This document shows positions 44,644-53,796 of a DNA stretch of 64,000 nt, one piece after another. Location of the stretch: assembly GCF_003217495.1 (NCBI RefSeq), contig NZ_QJSW01000013.1:1-64000 (forward strand), written 5' to 3'. The position numbers and the translations under genes are program-made. The notes beneath the pieces were generated by a model. It saw only the letters and a list, made by a program, of their open reading frames with translations, searched no databases and was not told the DNA's origin. Source of the stretch: Paenibacillus barcinonensis (GTDB lineage: Bacteria; Bacillota; Bacilli; Paenibacillales; Paenibacillaceae). Position 1 is the stretch's first letter; each line of letters begins with the position of its first letter.

Positions 44644-47600
44644 CTATAAAGTTTCCAGTACAACTCGAGAGCCAGCACCAGCGTCTCCAGCAGGAAGGAC
44701 GACCAGTTTACGCGGCAAGCGTGCACGAAGCTCAGGAACGTGACTGATGATCCCCACGGCCAGTCGATCGTCATGCAGCTTCTCCAATGAGGTAATGACT
44801 GTATCGAGGAGCTCCGGGTCCAGGGTGCCGAAGCCTTCATCCAGAAAGAAAAATTGCAACGGATATTGTCCACGCAGCTGGATTTGTGCTGATAACGCCA
44901 AGGCCAGCGACAAGGAGGTTAGGAAGGTCTCTCCTCCAGACAACGTAGAAACTGGACGTTTGACACCACCATTGGCATCGTCACAGATCACAAAGCCGCC
45001 GCCGGAATCCACCTCCAGCGAATACCTCTGCTTAGTCAGGAAGCGAAGACGCTGGGATGCCGCATGGCTGACCTGCATCAGCTGCTCCTCCGCAATATAT
45101 TCCACGAATGCATTCCCCCGGAAAGCAGACTGCAGCTTGCTTAACAGCTCCCCTTGATGACTGACCTCCAGTCGTCTCGTCTCCAGCTCCGTCCAACGCA
45201 CATGTCGCTGTTGCACATCCTCCAGATCACGTTCAGCACGCGCCTTCGCCTGCAGGGCAGTCTCATCCTCCATTCTCGCCTGCTTCAAACGTTCAGTACA
45301 GGATACCCACTGTTCCTCGGAAACAACCGCACCCTTCAGCTTCTGCTCCAGTTCACGCAGTTGCGAAGCCAGCTCCCGTTCGCGTTCTCGATGATGCTGG
45401 ATATTCTTCTTCAGCCGCTCCGCATCCTCAGCTGGTATAGCCGCCTGTGCAACCTCCGTATCCGTCTCAAACGGGGACTGTTCAAGCAGGTGTTGCCAGC
45501 GCTCCTGCGCGAGTTCAAGATGCTCCAGCGCTGAAGCAGCAGCCTGTTGAGCCATGACATCCCGTTTCACAGAATCCTGCTTCATTGCGTCTGCTTGTTT
45601 GAAGCGCCGTTCAGACACCTCCGCAATGCTACGCAGCTCGTCCAGACGAGCCTGTGTCGCGCGAATCAGATCTTCTACACGCTGCTCCCCGACCCACTGG
45701 CGCAAACGCTCTTCCTTCTCGGCAAGCAGCCTGCTGCTGCCCTGCCATTCGGTCTGCCACTGGATCAGCTGCTTGTCCAGCTCTGTCAGCTTCTGCTGCA
45801 ATGACTGGACAAGCTGCTCCTTCTCTTCAAGGAACGTCACGCTTTTGGCCAGACGTTCCTTGATGTCTTCCGCGCGCGCATCGCGCTCCTGCATCGCTTG
45901 ATAGAGGCCTGTGGCCTCCGCCTGGGCGATGTCAGGCAGCTCTGCGGCCCAGCGGACCTGCAACGCAGCCGCAGCGGCTTCGCTCTCGGCCAGCTTGCGC
46001 TCCGCCTGGGCGAGCCCGGCACGGCCGGCCTCTTGCGCAGCTGCCGCTTCCATGCGGCGCTGCTGCGCGCCAGAAGCCGCCTGCAGCAGCGCGGCGGCTT
46101 CGCCCTGCAACGGCGCTGCAGCGGCAGCCAGCGCGTGCGCGGCTTCGCGCAGCGCAGCGGCACGCGCCGCCCAGCCCGCCGGAGATCGCCCATCCTCGGG
46201 CGATCCGGTGGGCTCTGGCGCCGCTGCCGCAGGCGCGGCCTCGGCTGCGGCCGGGGCATCGCCGGCCGCGGCGCCGAGCTGCGTCAGCAGGCTGCGACGT
46301 TCGTGCAGCTGCTGGCGCAGCTCAAAGCGCAGCTCCTGCAGCTCCGCGTGCAGGCTGCGCAGCAGTTCCAGGTCCGCATCGTCTGCGTGCGGACCTTCTC
46401 CCGGCGGCGCAGCCGGGAGCGGGTGGTGTGCGGAGCCGCACACCGGACACGGCTCGCCATCGCGCAGCTCGGCGCGCAAGGCGGTGGACAGCCGGTGCAG
46501 CTCCTGCTCCCGCATCGTGCCGCGCAGCTGCTCCTCCGCCAGGGCCAGCAAGCCCTGTTCGCGGCCGATATCCTGCTCACAGGCAAGCAGGGCCTCAACC
46601 CCCGCTGACGCCTGTTCCACCAACCGCTGACGCTGCTCGGTCAGGCGCCTTTCCTCTGCGGCCGCTGCTTCCAGCTTGTCGGCCCCCTGCTGTGCAGACT
46701 GCTGATAAGTCTGCACATCTGCTTGCTGCTGTTTCACCTGCTCCAACGCCAGATCAATACGATGCTTCAGCTCAAGTGCCATTTGCAGCTGCCTGCGTTC
46801 CTCGGACTTCACTTCGTTCGGCTTCAGACTTTCCTGCAGCTCTTCACGGCGTTTGCGTCCGCGCACCTGCAGCTCGCGCTCCTTATCTAGCTGCTGCCCA
46901 AGTGTGGTCTGTTCAGCCTGCCCTTTCTCGATCAGCTGTGCAAGCCGTGAACAATCGGCCTGCAAACCGTCACGCTCCCGCTGCAGCTCCTTGGCCTGCT
47001 CAAGCTGGTCCAGACGTAGCAGCAGCTTAGGCTCCTCTGTAGCCAGCTGCTGTCGAGCTACGTCTGTCTTCTCTGCTTCCTCCACAGCCAAGCGTTCATG
47101 CTCGGTCGCCTGATGCTTGGCAACTTCGGCCTCCAACTGCCGCTGCTGCCGAGCCGATTCCGCATCACGTACAGTCTGAAGAGCTGGCAGCATTACCTCC
47201 GCTGCTCCCGAAAGCTTCAGACGCCCTTCATCCGACTCAACCTGTGCCGCCTGAGCTTGCAGCACCTGCTGTTCTTGCATGCGTACTTGCTTTTCCTGAC
47301 TCAGCTCTCGAATTCGTCCTAATTGCTCTGCCTCTTTCACTGTCGTATCCAGCGTTTTCCGAGAGGTTTCGGCATGCTTGACTGCCGCCTGAAGCAACCG
47401 TTTTGTTTCTTCAAGCGTTTCTTTGCTCGCATTGCCCAGCCCCTGCTGCTCCGCAGCTATCGCCTGATGAGCCATGTCATTATCCTTAACTCTGCGACTT
47501 AATTTGATCGCAAGCTGATCACCATACTTTTCCAAATGAAACAAGCGTTGCAGCATCTGCCGTCGCTCACTGCCTTTAAGGGAAAGAAATTCAGCAAACT

Positions 47601-48063
47601 TCCCTTGCGGCAGAACAACCGCTCTGGTGAAATCGTCCATCTTCAGACCAATCACATCTTCAACACACCGATTCACTTCTGCCAGCTTGTCGGCAAGCAC
47701 CTGATCCTCGCCATCAATCGTCTCAATGAACTTGCTGACTGTATTGCTGACAGACACCTCGTTGTTCCGCTTGAAGCGTCGTTCTACCCGGAATCGTCGC
47801 ACACTCTCTGCCGAAGCCAGCTCAAAGGTAAACGCAACCGAAAGCGAGTCCTCCGCATGATTCATAATGCCCTGAGTCCCGTTTACGGCCCGTTCCACCT
47901 TGCCATACATCGCAAGTGTGATGGCATCAAGCAGAGACGATTTTCCGCTGCCCGTTGGTCCGAAAATACCAAAAAGCCCTGTCTCCGTCAGCACAGTAAA
48001 ATCAATCTCCTGCATCTCCCGATAGCTTTGCAGCCCTGCAACCTTCAGTAAAATCGGCTTCAT
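44644..48063 (-). CDS. sbcC: Nuclease SbcCD subunit C (SMC-like ATPase)
   Basis: A 1139-residue Rad50-like ATPase. Walker A GPTGSGKSSLLDAI is near residue 35. Two long coiled coils flank a zinc hook CPVCGSAHHP near residue 540, and the signature TLSGGETFLTSLSLALALS and Walker B FFFLDEGFGTLD end the protein. With SbcD it opens and trims DNA hairpins and blocked ends. Around the hook (about 45900-46600) the DNA is strongly G+C-rich and the protein is alanine-rich (PAAAEAAPAAAAPEP), unlike its flanks. It overlaps sbcD by 4 bases. Confidence 0.96.
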   Translation of the reverse strand: MKPILLKVAGLQSYREMQEIDFTVLTETGLFGIFGPTGSGKSSLLDAITLAMYGKVERAVNGTQGIMNHAEDSLSVAFTFELASAESVRRFRVERRFKRNNEVSVSNTVSKFIETIDGEDQVLADKLAEVNRCVEDVIGLKMDDFTRAVVLPQGKFAEFLSLKGSERRQMLQRLFHLEKYGDQLAIKLSRRVKDNDMAHQAIAAEQQGLGNASKETLEETKRLLQAAVKHAETSRKTLDTTVKEAEQLGRIRELSQEKQVRMQEQQVLQAQAAQVESDEGRLKLSGAAEVMLPALQTVRDAESARQQRQLEAEVAKHQATEHERLAVEEAEKTDVARQQLATEEPKLLLRLDQLEQAKELQRERDGLQADCSRLAQLIEKGQAEQTTLGQQLDKERELQVRGRKRREELQESLKPNEVKSEERRQLQMALELKHRIDLALEQVKQQQADVQTYQQSAQQGADKLEAAAAEERRLTEQRQRLVEQASAGVEALLACEQDIGREQGLLALAEEQLRGTMREQELHRLSTALRAELRDGEPCPVCGSAHHPLPAAPPGEGPHADDADLELLRSLHAELQELRFELRQQLHERRSLLTQLGAAAGDAPAAAEAAPAAAAPEPTGSPEDGRSPAGWAARAAALREAAHALAAAAAPLQGEAAALLQAASGAQQRRMEAAAAQEAGRAGLAQAERKLAESEAAAAALQVRWAAELPDIAQAEATGLYQAMQERDARAEDIKERLAKSVTFLEEKEQLVQSLQQKLTELDKQLIQWQTEWQGSSRLLAEKEERLRQWVGEQRVEDLIRATQARLDELRSIAEVSERRFKQADAMKQDSVKRDVMAQQAAASALEHLELAQERWQHLLEQSPFETDTEVAQAAIPAEDAERLKKNIQHHRERERELASQLRELEQKLKGAVVSEEQWVSCTERLKQARMEDETALQAKARAERDLEDVQQRHVRWTELETRRLEVSHQGELLSKLQSAFRGNAFVEYIAEEQLMQVSHAASQRLRFLTKQRYSLEVDSGGGFVICDDANGGVKRPVSTLSGGETFLTSLSLALALSAQIQLRGQYPLQFFFLDEGFGTLDPELLDTVITSLEKLHDDRLAVGIISHVPELRARLPRKLVVLPAGDAGAGSRVVLETL

Positions 48064-49244
48064 CGCCCTTCGACCTCCTCGCGCACACCTGGCTCGTCTT
48101 CATCCACCAGCTCCAGGAACAGCTGTACCAGACTGTCTTCCGGCTGTGCTCCTCCGGTCTGACGTTGATAAAACTTGCGGAAGAGCTCATGTACAGGCAG
48201 CTGTGAACGCTGCTCCATCAGCCCTGCCGCCTCCATCTCGGGATAGACTGGACGGATATGAATGATGCCCTCATGAGCTTTGCGCAGCTGCTGAATTTCC
48301 TTGAGTGACATCGCATCCTCCAGCCAGACCTCCATATCAATGTAAGCCTTGGAATCCCGTCCCTCATCCAGCCAGCGGTATACCTCTGCCAGTCCTCCGC
48401 GCGCCTTCCAGCGAACAAGCGGATTACCACAGGTTAGCAGCACCTCCTCCACCTGTGCTTCGCCACCCGGTGTGAGATCCACCATCGTAATCGACTTGCT
48501 CTGTCCTGCTTCCGAGAAGCTGTAAGCCAGCGGAGAACCACTGTATCGAATGACCCCTTCGCCTTTGACCGCCTGTGCGCGGTGAAGATGTCCAAGCGCC
48601 GTGTATTGGGCACCAGTAGCCAGAGAGGAGGGATCGACGGTATACGCACCGCCAACCTGAATCGGACGTTCCGAATCACTTTCTACACCGCCAAGCACAT
48701 AAATGTGGCTCATAGCCAGATTTACCGTATCCGGACGAAACGAAGAGGCCAAACGCTGCATTAGCATGCCAACTCTGCGGCTGTAGGCTTGACGAAGCAC
48801 ATTTTCATCTCCATCTGTTGTTAACAGCTCGTTCAATCTCGCTTCCGACGGATATGGCAAAGCTGCAATATGCGCAGTCTCCCCGGTACGCCGAGCATGA
48901 ATAGTCACAGCTTCCGATACGGGTGTGCCTACCAGCGTAATCCCTTGTCTATTCACAAGCGGTGTGACCGAAGCAACCCGCTCAGGCTGATCATGGTTAC
49001 CAGCAATAACCACCAGAGGTCTGCCATGCTCCGTCAGACGCGCTGCCGCTTCATAAAACAGCTGCTCCGCCGAAGCAGGCGGATTCACCGAATCATATAC
49101 ATCTCCAGCCATCAATATGGCATCCGCCTGCTGTTCATCGGCCAGTTTAACGAGTTCATCAACGAAGTCCTCCTGTTCACGAAGTCTGCTTCGCCCTTCC
49201 AGCGTTTTCCCCAGATGCCAGTCCCCTGTATGCAAGATACGCAT
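48060..49244 (-). CDS. sbcD: Nuclease SbcCD subunit D
   Basis: A 394-residue Mre11-like metallophosphoesterase. Motifs are ILHTGDWHLGKT at residues 3-14, ILMAGDVYDSVNPP, VVIAGNHDQPERV and later GHLHRAQAV. It supplies the Mn-dependent exo/endonuclease of SbcCD. The start at 49244 is fixed by GAGGTGG and the family N-terminus; a GTG four codons earlier is in frame. Its end overlaps the sbcC start (ATGA), so the pair is coupled. It lies directly downstream of addA. Confidence 0.96.
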   Translation of the reverse strand: MRILHTGDWHLGKTLEGRSRLREQEDFVDELVKLADEQQADAILMAGDVYDSVNPPASAEQLFYEAAARLTEHGRPLVVIAGNHDQPERVASVTPLVNRQGITLVGTPVSEAVTIHARRTGETAHIAALPYPSEARLNELLTTDGDENVLRQAYSRRVGMLMQRLASSFRPDTVNLAMSHIYVLGGVESDSERPIQVGGAYTVDPSSLATGAQYTALGHLHRAQAVKGEGVIRYSGSPLAYSFSEAGQSKSITMVDLTPGGEAQVEEVLLTCGNPLVRWKARGGLAEVYRWLDEGRDSKAYIDMEVWLEDAMSLKEIQQLRKAHEGIIHIRPVYPEMEAAGLMEQRSQLPVHELFRKFYQRQTGGAQPEDSLVQLFLELVDEDEPGVREEVEGR

Positions 49245-49383
49245 GGTCCGTTCCACCTCTTTCCCCTACATCTTCTATCATTTCCGTCTATTGTTTAATG
49301 CTTTTGTTTACTGCCCGTTCATCAATCGTTCCTTGTATAGATCCATCTCTAGACATGAATCGCATAATCTGAAAAAGCTCTTT

Positions 49384-52300
49384 TTACAATTTGACCGCAT
49401 GACCACCATCGAAAAAATAGAGCCATATATGGTCAACCTGGCGGCCCAATATATCCTTAATTGCCTGTGCGTACAGCTGCAGCTGAAAGCGATAATTTTC
49501 AACCAGCGGCTCCAGTCCGCCACGATGCTCCAGCACCCGGTCAGTTTTATAATCCAGCAGCACAAGCTCGCCATTCACTTCATAGAGACAATCTATAATA
49601 CCTCTTACGAGCACCGTTTCGTTCTCAAGCACTGCCTTGACGTCATTGCTTTTACCAAAGAGCTCCTGCTCCTCATTCTGATGCAGTGCATGAATCCACT
49701 CCTGCGGAGATTGATGTGCCGGAAGGCCATACGTAAATGGAATCTCTCTTCTGACCCATGCTGCATGGAGCAGTTCTTTCCCTGGCTGTGTATCAAAAAA
49801 GGACGTCAGCTCGCTTCGGTCTATCGCATGCGCTTGGTAAGGCAGCAAAATCTGAAGGTTGACCAGTCGTGCAATGGTTTTTTCAACAACCTCTGTATCA
49901 ACAACGTTCCCATCTACAGGAAGATGCTGCATCAGCGTATGGTAGACGGTTCCACGTTCAGTACCCGTCAGCTGTCTCTCCCCCATGAATTTGGGACGAC
50001 GTAAATGTAACTTGAATGAATGGTTCGTCTCCGGCATATGCTGCGTAACTGCACCGACTGTATCCTGCTGTTCCAGTATTGCTTCAACCTGTTGATTCTG
50101 TATTTCCTCTACCAACTGCCCCTGAATCTCTTCATTAATCAACTGCTCCTGAATCTCTTCATTAATCGACTGCTCCTGAATCTCTTCTATTACGTCATAC
50201 AAAGCATACTCCTGAACAGAGAGCAGGCTCTTGATCTCCGTTACCGAAGTGCTTGCCGCTACTTGGGAAGCCGATTCATACGGATAAGTCCAGGAAAGCC
50301 GCCGATCAACCTCACGCAGCAGGTCTTGCGGAGCAGCCGCATACAGGCCCTGCTCATGCGCCTGCTTCTCATCTGGAGCCACATCATACGAATTGTCAGC
50401 ATCAATGGGCCTATTAATATCCGTGTTTGGGACTATATCTACAAGTGTGACTGGCTGCATCTTTTCCAGAGCTGCCTTGCGCTCTCTCCGCAATTCGTTT
50501 AGTCCATCTTCACTGTCTTCGCTCTGTACATGATCTGTATTTAAATTACGTGACACCTGATCTGCAGTAGTAATCCAGATGCTCCAGCGTGATTCATCAC
50601 TCGCAAGGCAAGCTGAATAAGTGTCGCGGTCACCTGCAAGCTCACGCAGCACAGCAGCGTCAGGGTGCCTGATCAAGGCTGGTCCGATCCAGTCCAGATA
50701 GCTGCGTCCGGCAGCAAGCAAATAATCCGGCAAGGCCAGTTCAGAGCTATCTTTAACCTGAGACCAGGCCTGTGCCTTTTTAGCCGCATCCTTTACCGTA
50801 CCCACCAGAATCATCTTTTCTTTTGGCCGGGTTAACGCCACGTATAATACACGCATCTCTTCTGCAAGCAGCTCGAATTGAGCCCGCCGTCTGATCGCCA
50901 GATTGGCTAGAGTCGGATACGCGACCCGGTTGCCACGATCCACAAATCTCGGACCGAAACCAAGCTCCTTGTGCATGAGAAATGGTGCATGCAAGTCCTG
51001 CTGATTAAACATTTTGGAGATGCCACCAACAAAAACAATCGGAAACTCCAAGCCTTTGCTTCGATGAATCGTCATTATTCGTACGACATTATCCTGCTCA
51101 CCTGAGCCACTCGCCGCAGTGCCGAGATCTCCACCATTCTCACGTAATCTGGAGACATACGTGAGGAACCGGAACAGCCCGCGATTAGCCGTGGCCTCTT
51201 CATATTGACGTGCCCGATCATACAGAGCCTTCAGATTATTTTGACGCTGCTGACCGCCCGGAAGTCCACCAACCCAGTCCAGATAGCCTGTGTCCCGATA
51301 AATACGCCAGATCAGCTCACTTAAACTTCCCTGTCTTGCCTCCAGTCTCCACTGCTCCAGCTGACGCATGAACCGAATGAGCTTCCGCTGTAGCGCCGCG
51401 TAACCCTCTTCCTCCACATGGAAAACCGCCTCGGCCTGTTCGCGAATATGAGCATGCTCTTCTACCTGTTCTCCTGCGTCGACTTCCATTTCAGCGGTAA
51501 CAGCTGATTCCCTCTGTGCCTGTTCCAGCCCTGACCACACTTCCGGCCACTGCATCTGGATCACACTGTCTACATTCGAGCCTTGACCCGCTACAGCATG
51601 CTGACCATGCCCGTTCTTTTCAGACTTCCATGGTCCAGCTGCTGATACAACGGCATCATAGAACGACTGTCCTTGATGACCCAGACGGATCTGCGCAAGC
51701 TCCTCCTCATCCAGCCCAACCATCGGAGAGCGAAGCACGGAGGCTAAAGGGATATCCTGTCTTGGATTATCTACAAGCTGCAGCAGGGATAACATGACCT
51801 CTACTTCCGTAGCTTGAAAGTACCCTTTACTCTGCTCCCCCCCAGCGGGGATGCCTTGCTGTCTAAACTCCTCAATCATCATCGGGGCCCACATCAGGGT
51901 CGAGCGCAGCAAAATAACAATATCTCCATAACGCGCAGGGCGCATCGTTTGCAGAGCCTTGTCATATACACTGAGAGCAGGCTTGTCTGTTTCTCCAAGC
52001 ATCTCACGTATACGACGGGCTATGGCCCGCGCTTCCAGTTGGGCTGTTTCGAGCTCGGCACTTTCCAATTCTGCCGAAGCTACATCTGCCCCTTCCTCCG
52101 TATCGTCCGTCAGATCTGGGCCGCTTCCTTGACGATCAATCAGCATGATCTCAGGAGTATAGGCTTCCCCTCCAATCGTCTCTGAAGGAAATGACGCACC
52201 GTAAGCCAGCTGTGCCCGTTCATCATAGCTAATCTCCGCAACTCCTTCATTCATAAGCTGTCTGAATATGACGTTGACGGAATGTACAACCTCAGCACGG

Positions 52301-53796
52301 CTGCGGAAATTTCGGGCAAGATCAATGCGTTTTCCCATTCCTGTCTGCTCATGCGTACTGCTCTCTCCATGATCATCCTCATGTCCAGGGGCATTCGCTC
52401 TGTAACTGCGGTACTTATTCATGAAAAGGCCCGGTTCGGCCAAGCGAAAACGATAAATGCTCTGCTTTACATCACCAACCATAAATCGGTTGCCCGGACG
52501 CTCTCTGGAGATCAGTCTGACGATATCCTCCTGAACTGTATTGGTATCCTGATACTCATCCAGCAGCACTTCGTCAAAGCGTGCACGATACTCCATCGCC
52601 GCATCGGAAGGCATCGAATGCTCAGGCGTGGAATCCTCATGCCGCAAAATGTGCAAGCAATAGTGCTCCAGATCATTAAAATCAACCTGTCCACGTTCCT
52701 GCTTCGCCTGACGATAACGCTCGCCAAATGCACTGACCAGCCGGGAGAGCTCCTGCATAAGCGGTGCGGCCTGCTCAAGCTCCTGCCAGAAGGTGAAGGC
52801 ACTCCTGCCAAATAGAGAAGCTTTCAGCTCGGTAACTGTCTTCTTGGCTGTCTCCCGCAGCTCCTTTACCTGCTCCTGCAGACCAGGGTCTGTCTGATCC
52901 TTTTTACAAGGCTTCAACTTGCCAAATGCAGCAGGCTGGAACACCTCCGGCAACCTTTCCCAAGGCATCACTTCCACAGCGGATAGAAGCCCTTCAACCA
53001 TGACCAGATCCGCGTTGAGTGTCTCTGCATAAGGTGCTGGTCCCTCAGGCTGCAGTGAAATCTGAATCCCTTGTCGCAGCAAACCTGCGGCACCCCTTAA
53101 CGCAAGAGCCGCGTCACGTAAAATGCTCTGTACCCATGCCGTTTGCCCCAGCGCTTCCACGCTTTCTACCTGAAAAGCCGCTGCCATCTCCATCAACCAG
53201 TGATCCGGCCATGAATGGCTTCGCGAGAAATCATACAAACGCTGCACCAGCCGATGCATCGCATCGTCGTTTCGCTCTCCGCTGAACCAGTCCACCAGTT
53301 CGCGGAATGTGCTGCCCTCCTCCTCTTCGCCGTACTTCTCCTCAAACAGCTCCTCCAGTAGTTCCTGGCGAAGCATTTCAGCCTCATTTTCATTCAGAAT
53401 ACGAAAAGCCGGATTCAGCGGAATCTGCTGATAGTACCTGCGAATGACCTCCATACAGAAGGAATGCAGCGTTGTTATGGAGGCTCGCCCGAGCAGTGAT
53501 AGCTGCCTCCGCAGATGCTCCTCCTCGGGCCGCTCTTCAAGTGCGCGCTCCAGCGCCTCCCGAATACGCTGCTTCATCTCGGCCGCCGCCGCCTTCGTAA
53601 ACGTAGCTACGAGCAAACGATCCACACTGAACCCTTGGGAAGGGTCCGCGATTTTGCGAATAATCCGTTCAACCAGAACAGCCGTTTTACCCGATCCTGC
53701 AGCCGCAGCGACCAGAATATCCTCCCCATGCTCCGCAATGGCACTCCATTGATCATCGCTCCAGAAGCTGCCTTCCGGTTTGGGCATATTCATCAT
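49384..53796 (-). CDS. addA: AddAB helicase-nuclease subunit A, with extra insert
   Basis: A 1470-residue UvrD-type helicase/nuclease that processes double-strand breaks with AddB. Walker A AAAAGSGKTAVLVERI is near residue 35. DLEHYCLHIL and LLDEYQDTN (Walker B) follow, then IMTIHRSKGLEFPIVFVGG. The nuclease site is RGIIDCLYEVNGELVLLDYKTD near 1400. It is over 200 residues longer than B. subtilis AddA (1232). Part of the excess lies around 1100-1260, including tandem nonapeptides (EEIQEQ-type) near 1200-1233. The start overlaps the addB stop. Confidence 0.95.
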   Translation of the reverse strand: MMNMPKPEGSFWSDDQWSAIAEHGEDILVAAAAGSGKTAVLVERIIRKIADPSQGFSVDRLLVATFTKAAAAEMKQRIREALERALEERPEEEHLRRQLSLLGRASITTLHSFCMEVIRRYYQQIPLNPAFRILNENEAEMLRQELLEELFEEKYGEEEEGSTFRELVDWFSGERNDDAMHRLVQRLYDFSRSHSWPDHWLMEMAAAFQVESVEALGQTAWVQSILRDAALALRGAAGLLRQGIQISLQPEGPAPYAETLNADLVMVEGLLSAVEVMPWERLPEVFQPAAFGKLKPCKKDQTDPGLQEQVKELRETAKKTVTELKASLFGRSAFTFWQELEQAAPLMQELSRLVSAFGERYRQAKQERGQVDFNDLEHYCLHILRHEDSTPEHSMPSDAAMEYRARFDEVLLDEYQDTNTVQEDIVRLISRERPGNRFMVGDVKQSIYRFRLAEPGLFMNKYRSYRANAPGHEDDHGESSTHEQTGMGKRIDLARNFRSRAEVVHSVNVIFRQLMNEGVAEISYDERAQLAYGASFPSETIGGEAYTPEIMLIDRQGSGPDLTDDTEEGADVASAELESAELETAQLEARAIARRIREMLGETDKPALSVYDKALQTMRPARYGDIVILLRSTLMWAPMMIEEFRQQGIPAGGEQSKGYFQATEVEVMLSLLQLVDNPRQDIPLASVLRSPMVGLDEEELAQIRLGHQGQSFYDAVVSAAGPWKSEKNGHGQHAVAGQGSNVDSVIQMQWPEVWSGLEQAQRESAVTAEMEVDAGEQVEEHAHIREQAEAVFHVEEEGYAALQRKLIRFMRQLEQWRLEARQGSLSELIWRIYRDTGYLDWVGGLPGGQQRQNNLKALYDRARQYEEATANRGLFRFLTYVSRLRENGGDLGTAASGSGEQDNVVRIMTIHRSKGLEFPIVFVGGISKMFNQQDLHAPFLMHKELGFGPRFVDRGNRVAYPTLANLAIRRRAQFELLAEEMRVLYVALTRPKEKMILVGTVKDAAKKAQAWSQVKDSSELALPDYLLAAGRSYLDWIGPALIRHPDAAVLRELAGDRDTYSACLASDESRWSIWITTADQVSRNLNTDHVQSEDSEDGLNELRRERKAALEKMQPVTLVDIVPNTDINRPIDADNSYDVAPDEKQAHEQGLYAAAPQDLLREVDRRLSWTYPYESASQVAASTSVTEIKSLLSVQEYALYDVIEEIQEQSINEEIQEQLINEEIQGQLVEEIQNQQVEAILEQQDTVGAVTQHMPETNHSFKLHLRRPKFMGERQLTGTERGTVYHTLMQHLPVDGNVVDTEVVEKTIARLVNLQILLPYQAHAIDRSELTSFFDTQPGKELLHAAWVRREIPFTYGLPAHQSPQEWIHALHQNEEQELFGKSNDVKAVLENETVLVRGIIDCLYEVNGELVLLDYKTDRVLEHRGGLEPLVENYRFQLQLYAQAIKDILGRQVDHIWLYFFDGGHAVKL
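50098..50189 (-). repeat. 27-bp in-frame tandem repeat inside addA
   Basis: CTGAATCTCTTCATTAATC-type units begin at 50122, 50149 and 50176, exactly 27 bp apart. A diverged unit precedes them from about 50098. In the protein they encode repeats of EEIQEQ(S/L)IN, nine residues each, in a region that is a linker in other AddA proteins. Confidence 0.85.

Noticed and set aside
45898..46630. Long alanine/serine-rich open frames on the plus strand inside sbcC
   Set aside because: They arise from the high G+C of this segment, which removes stop codons; the minus-strand SbcC reading is supported by the zinc hook and flanking motifs.
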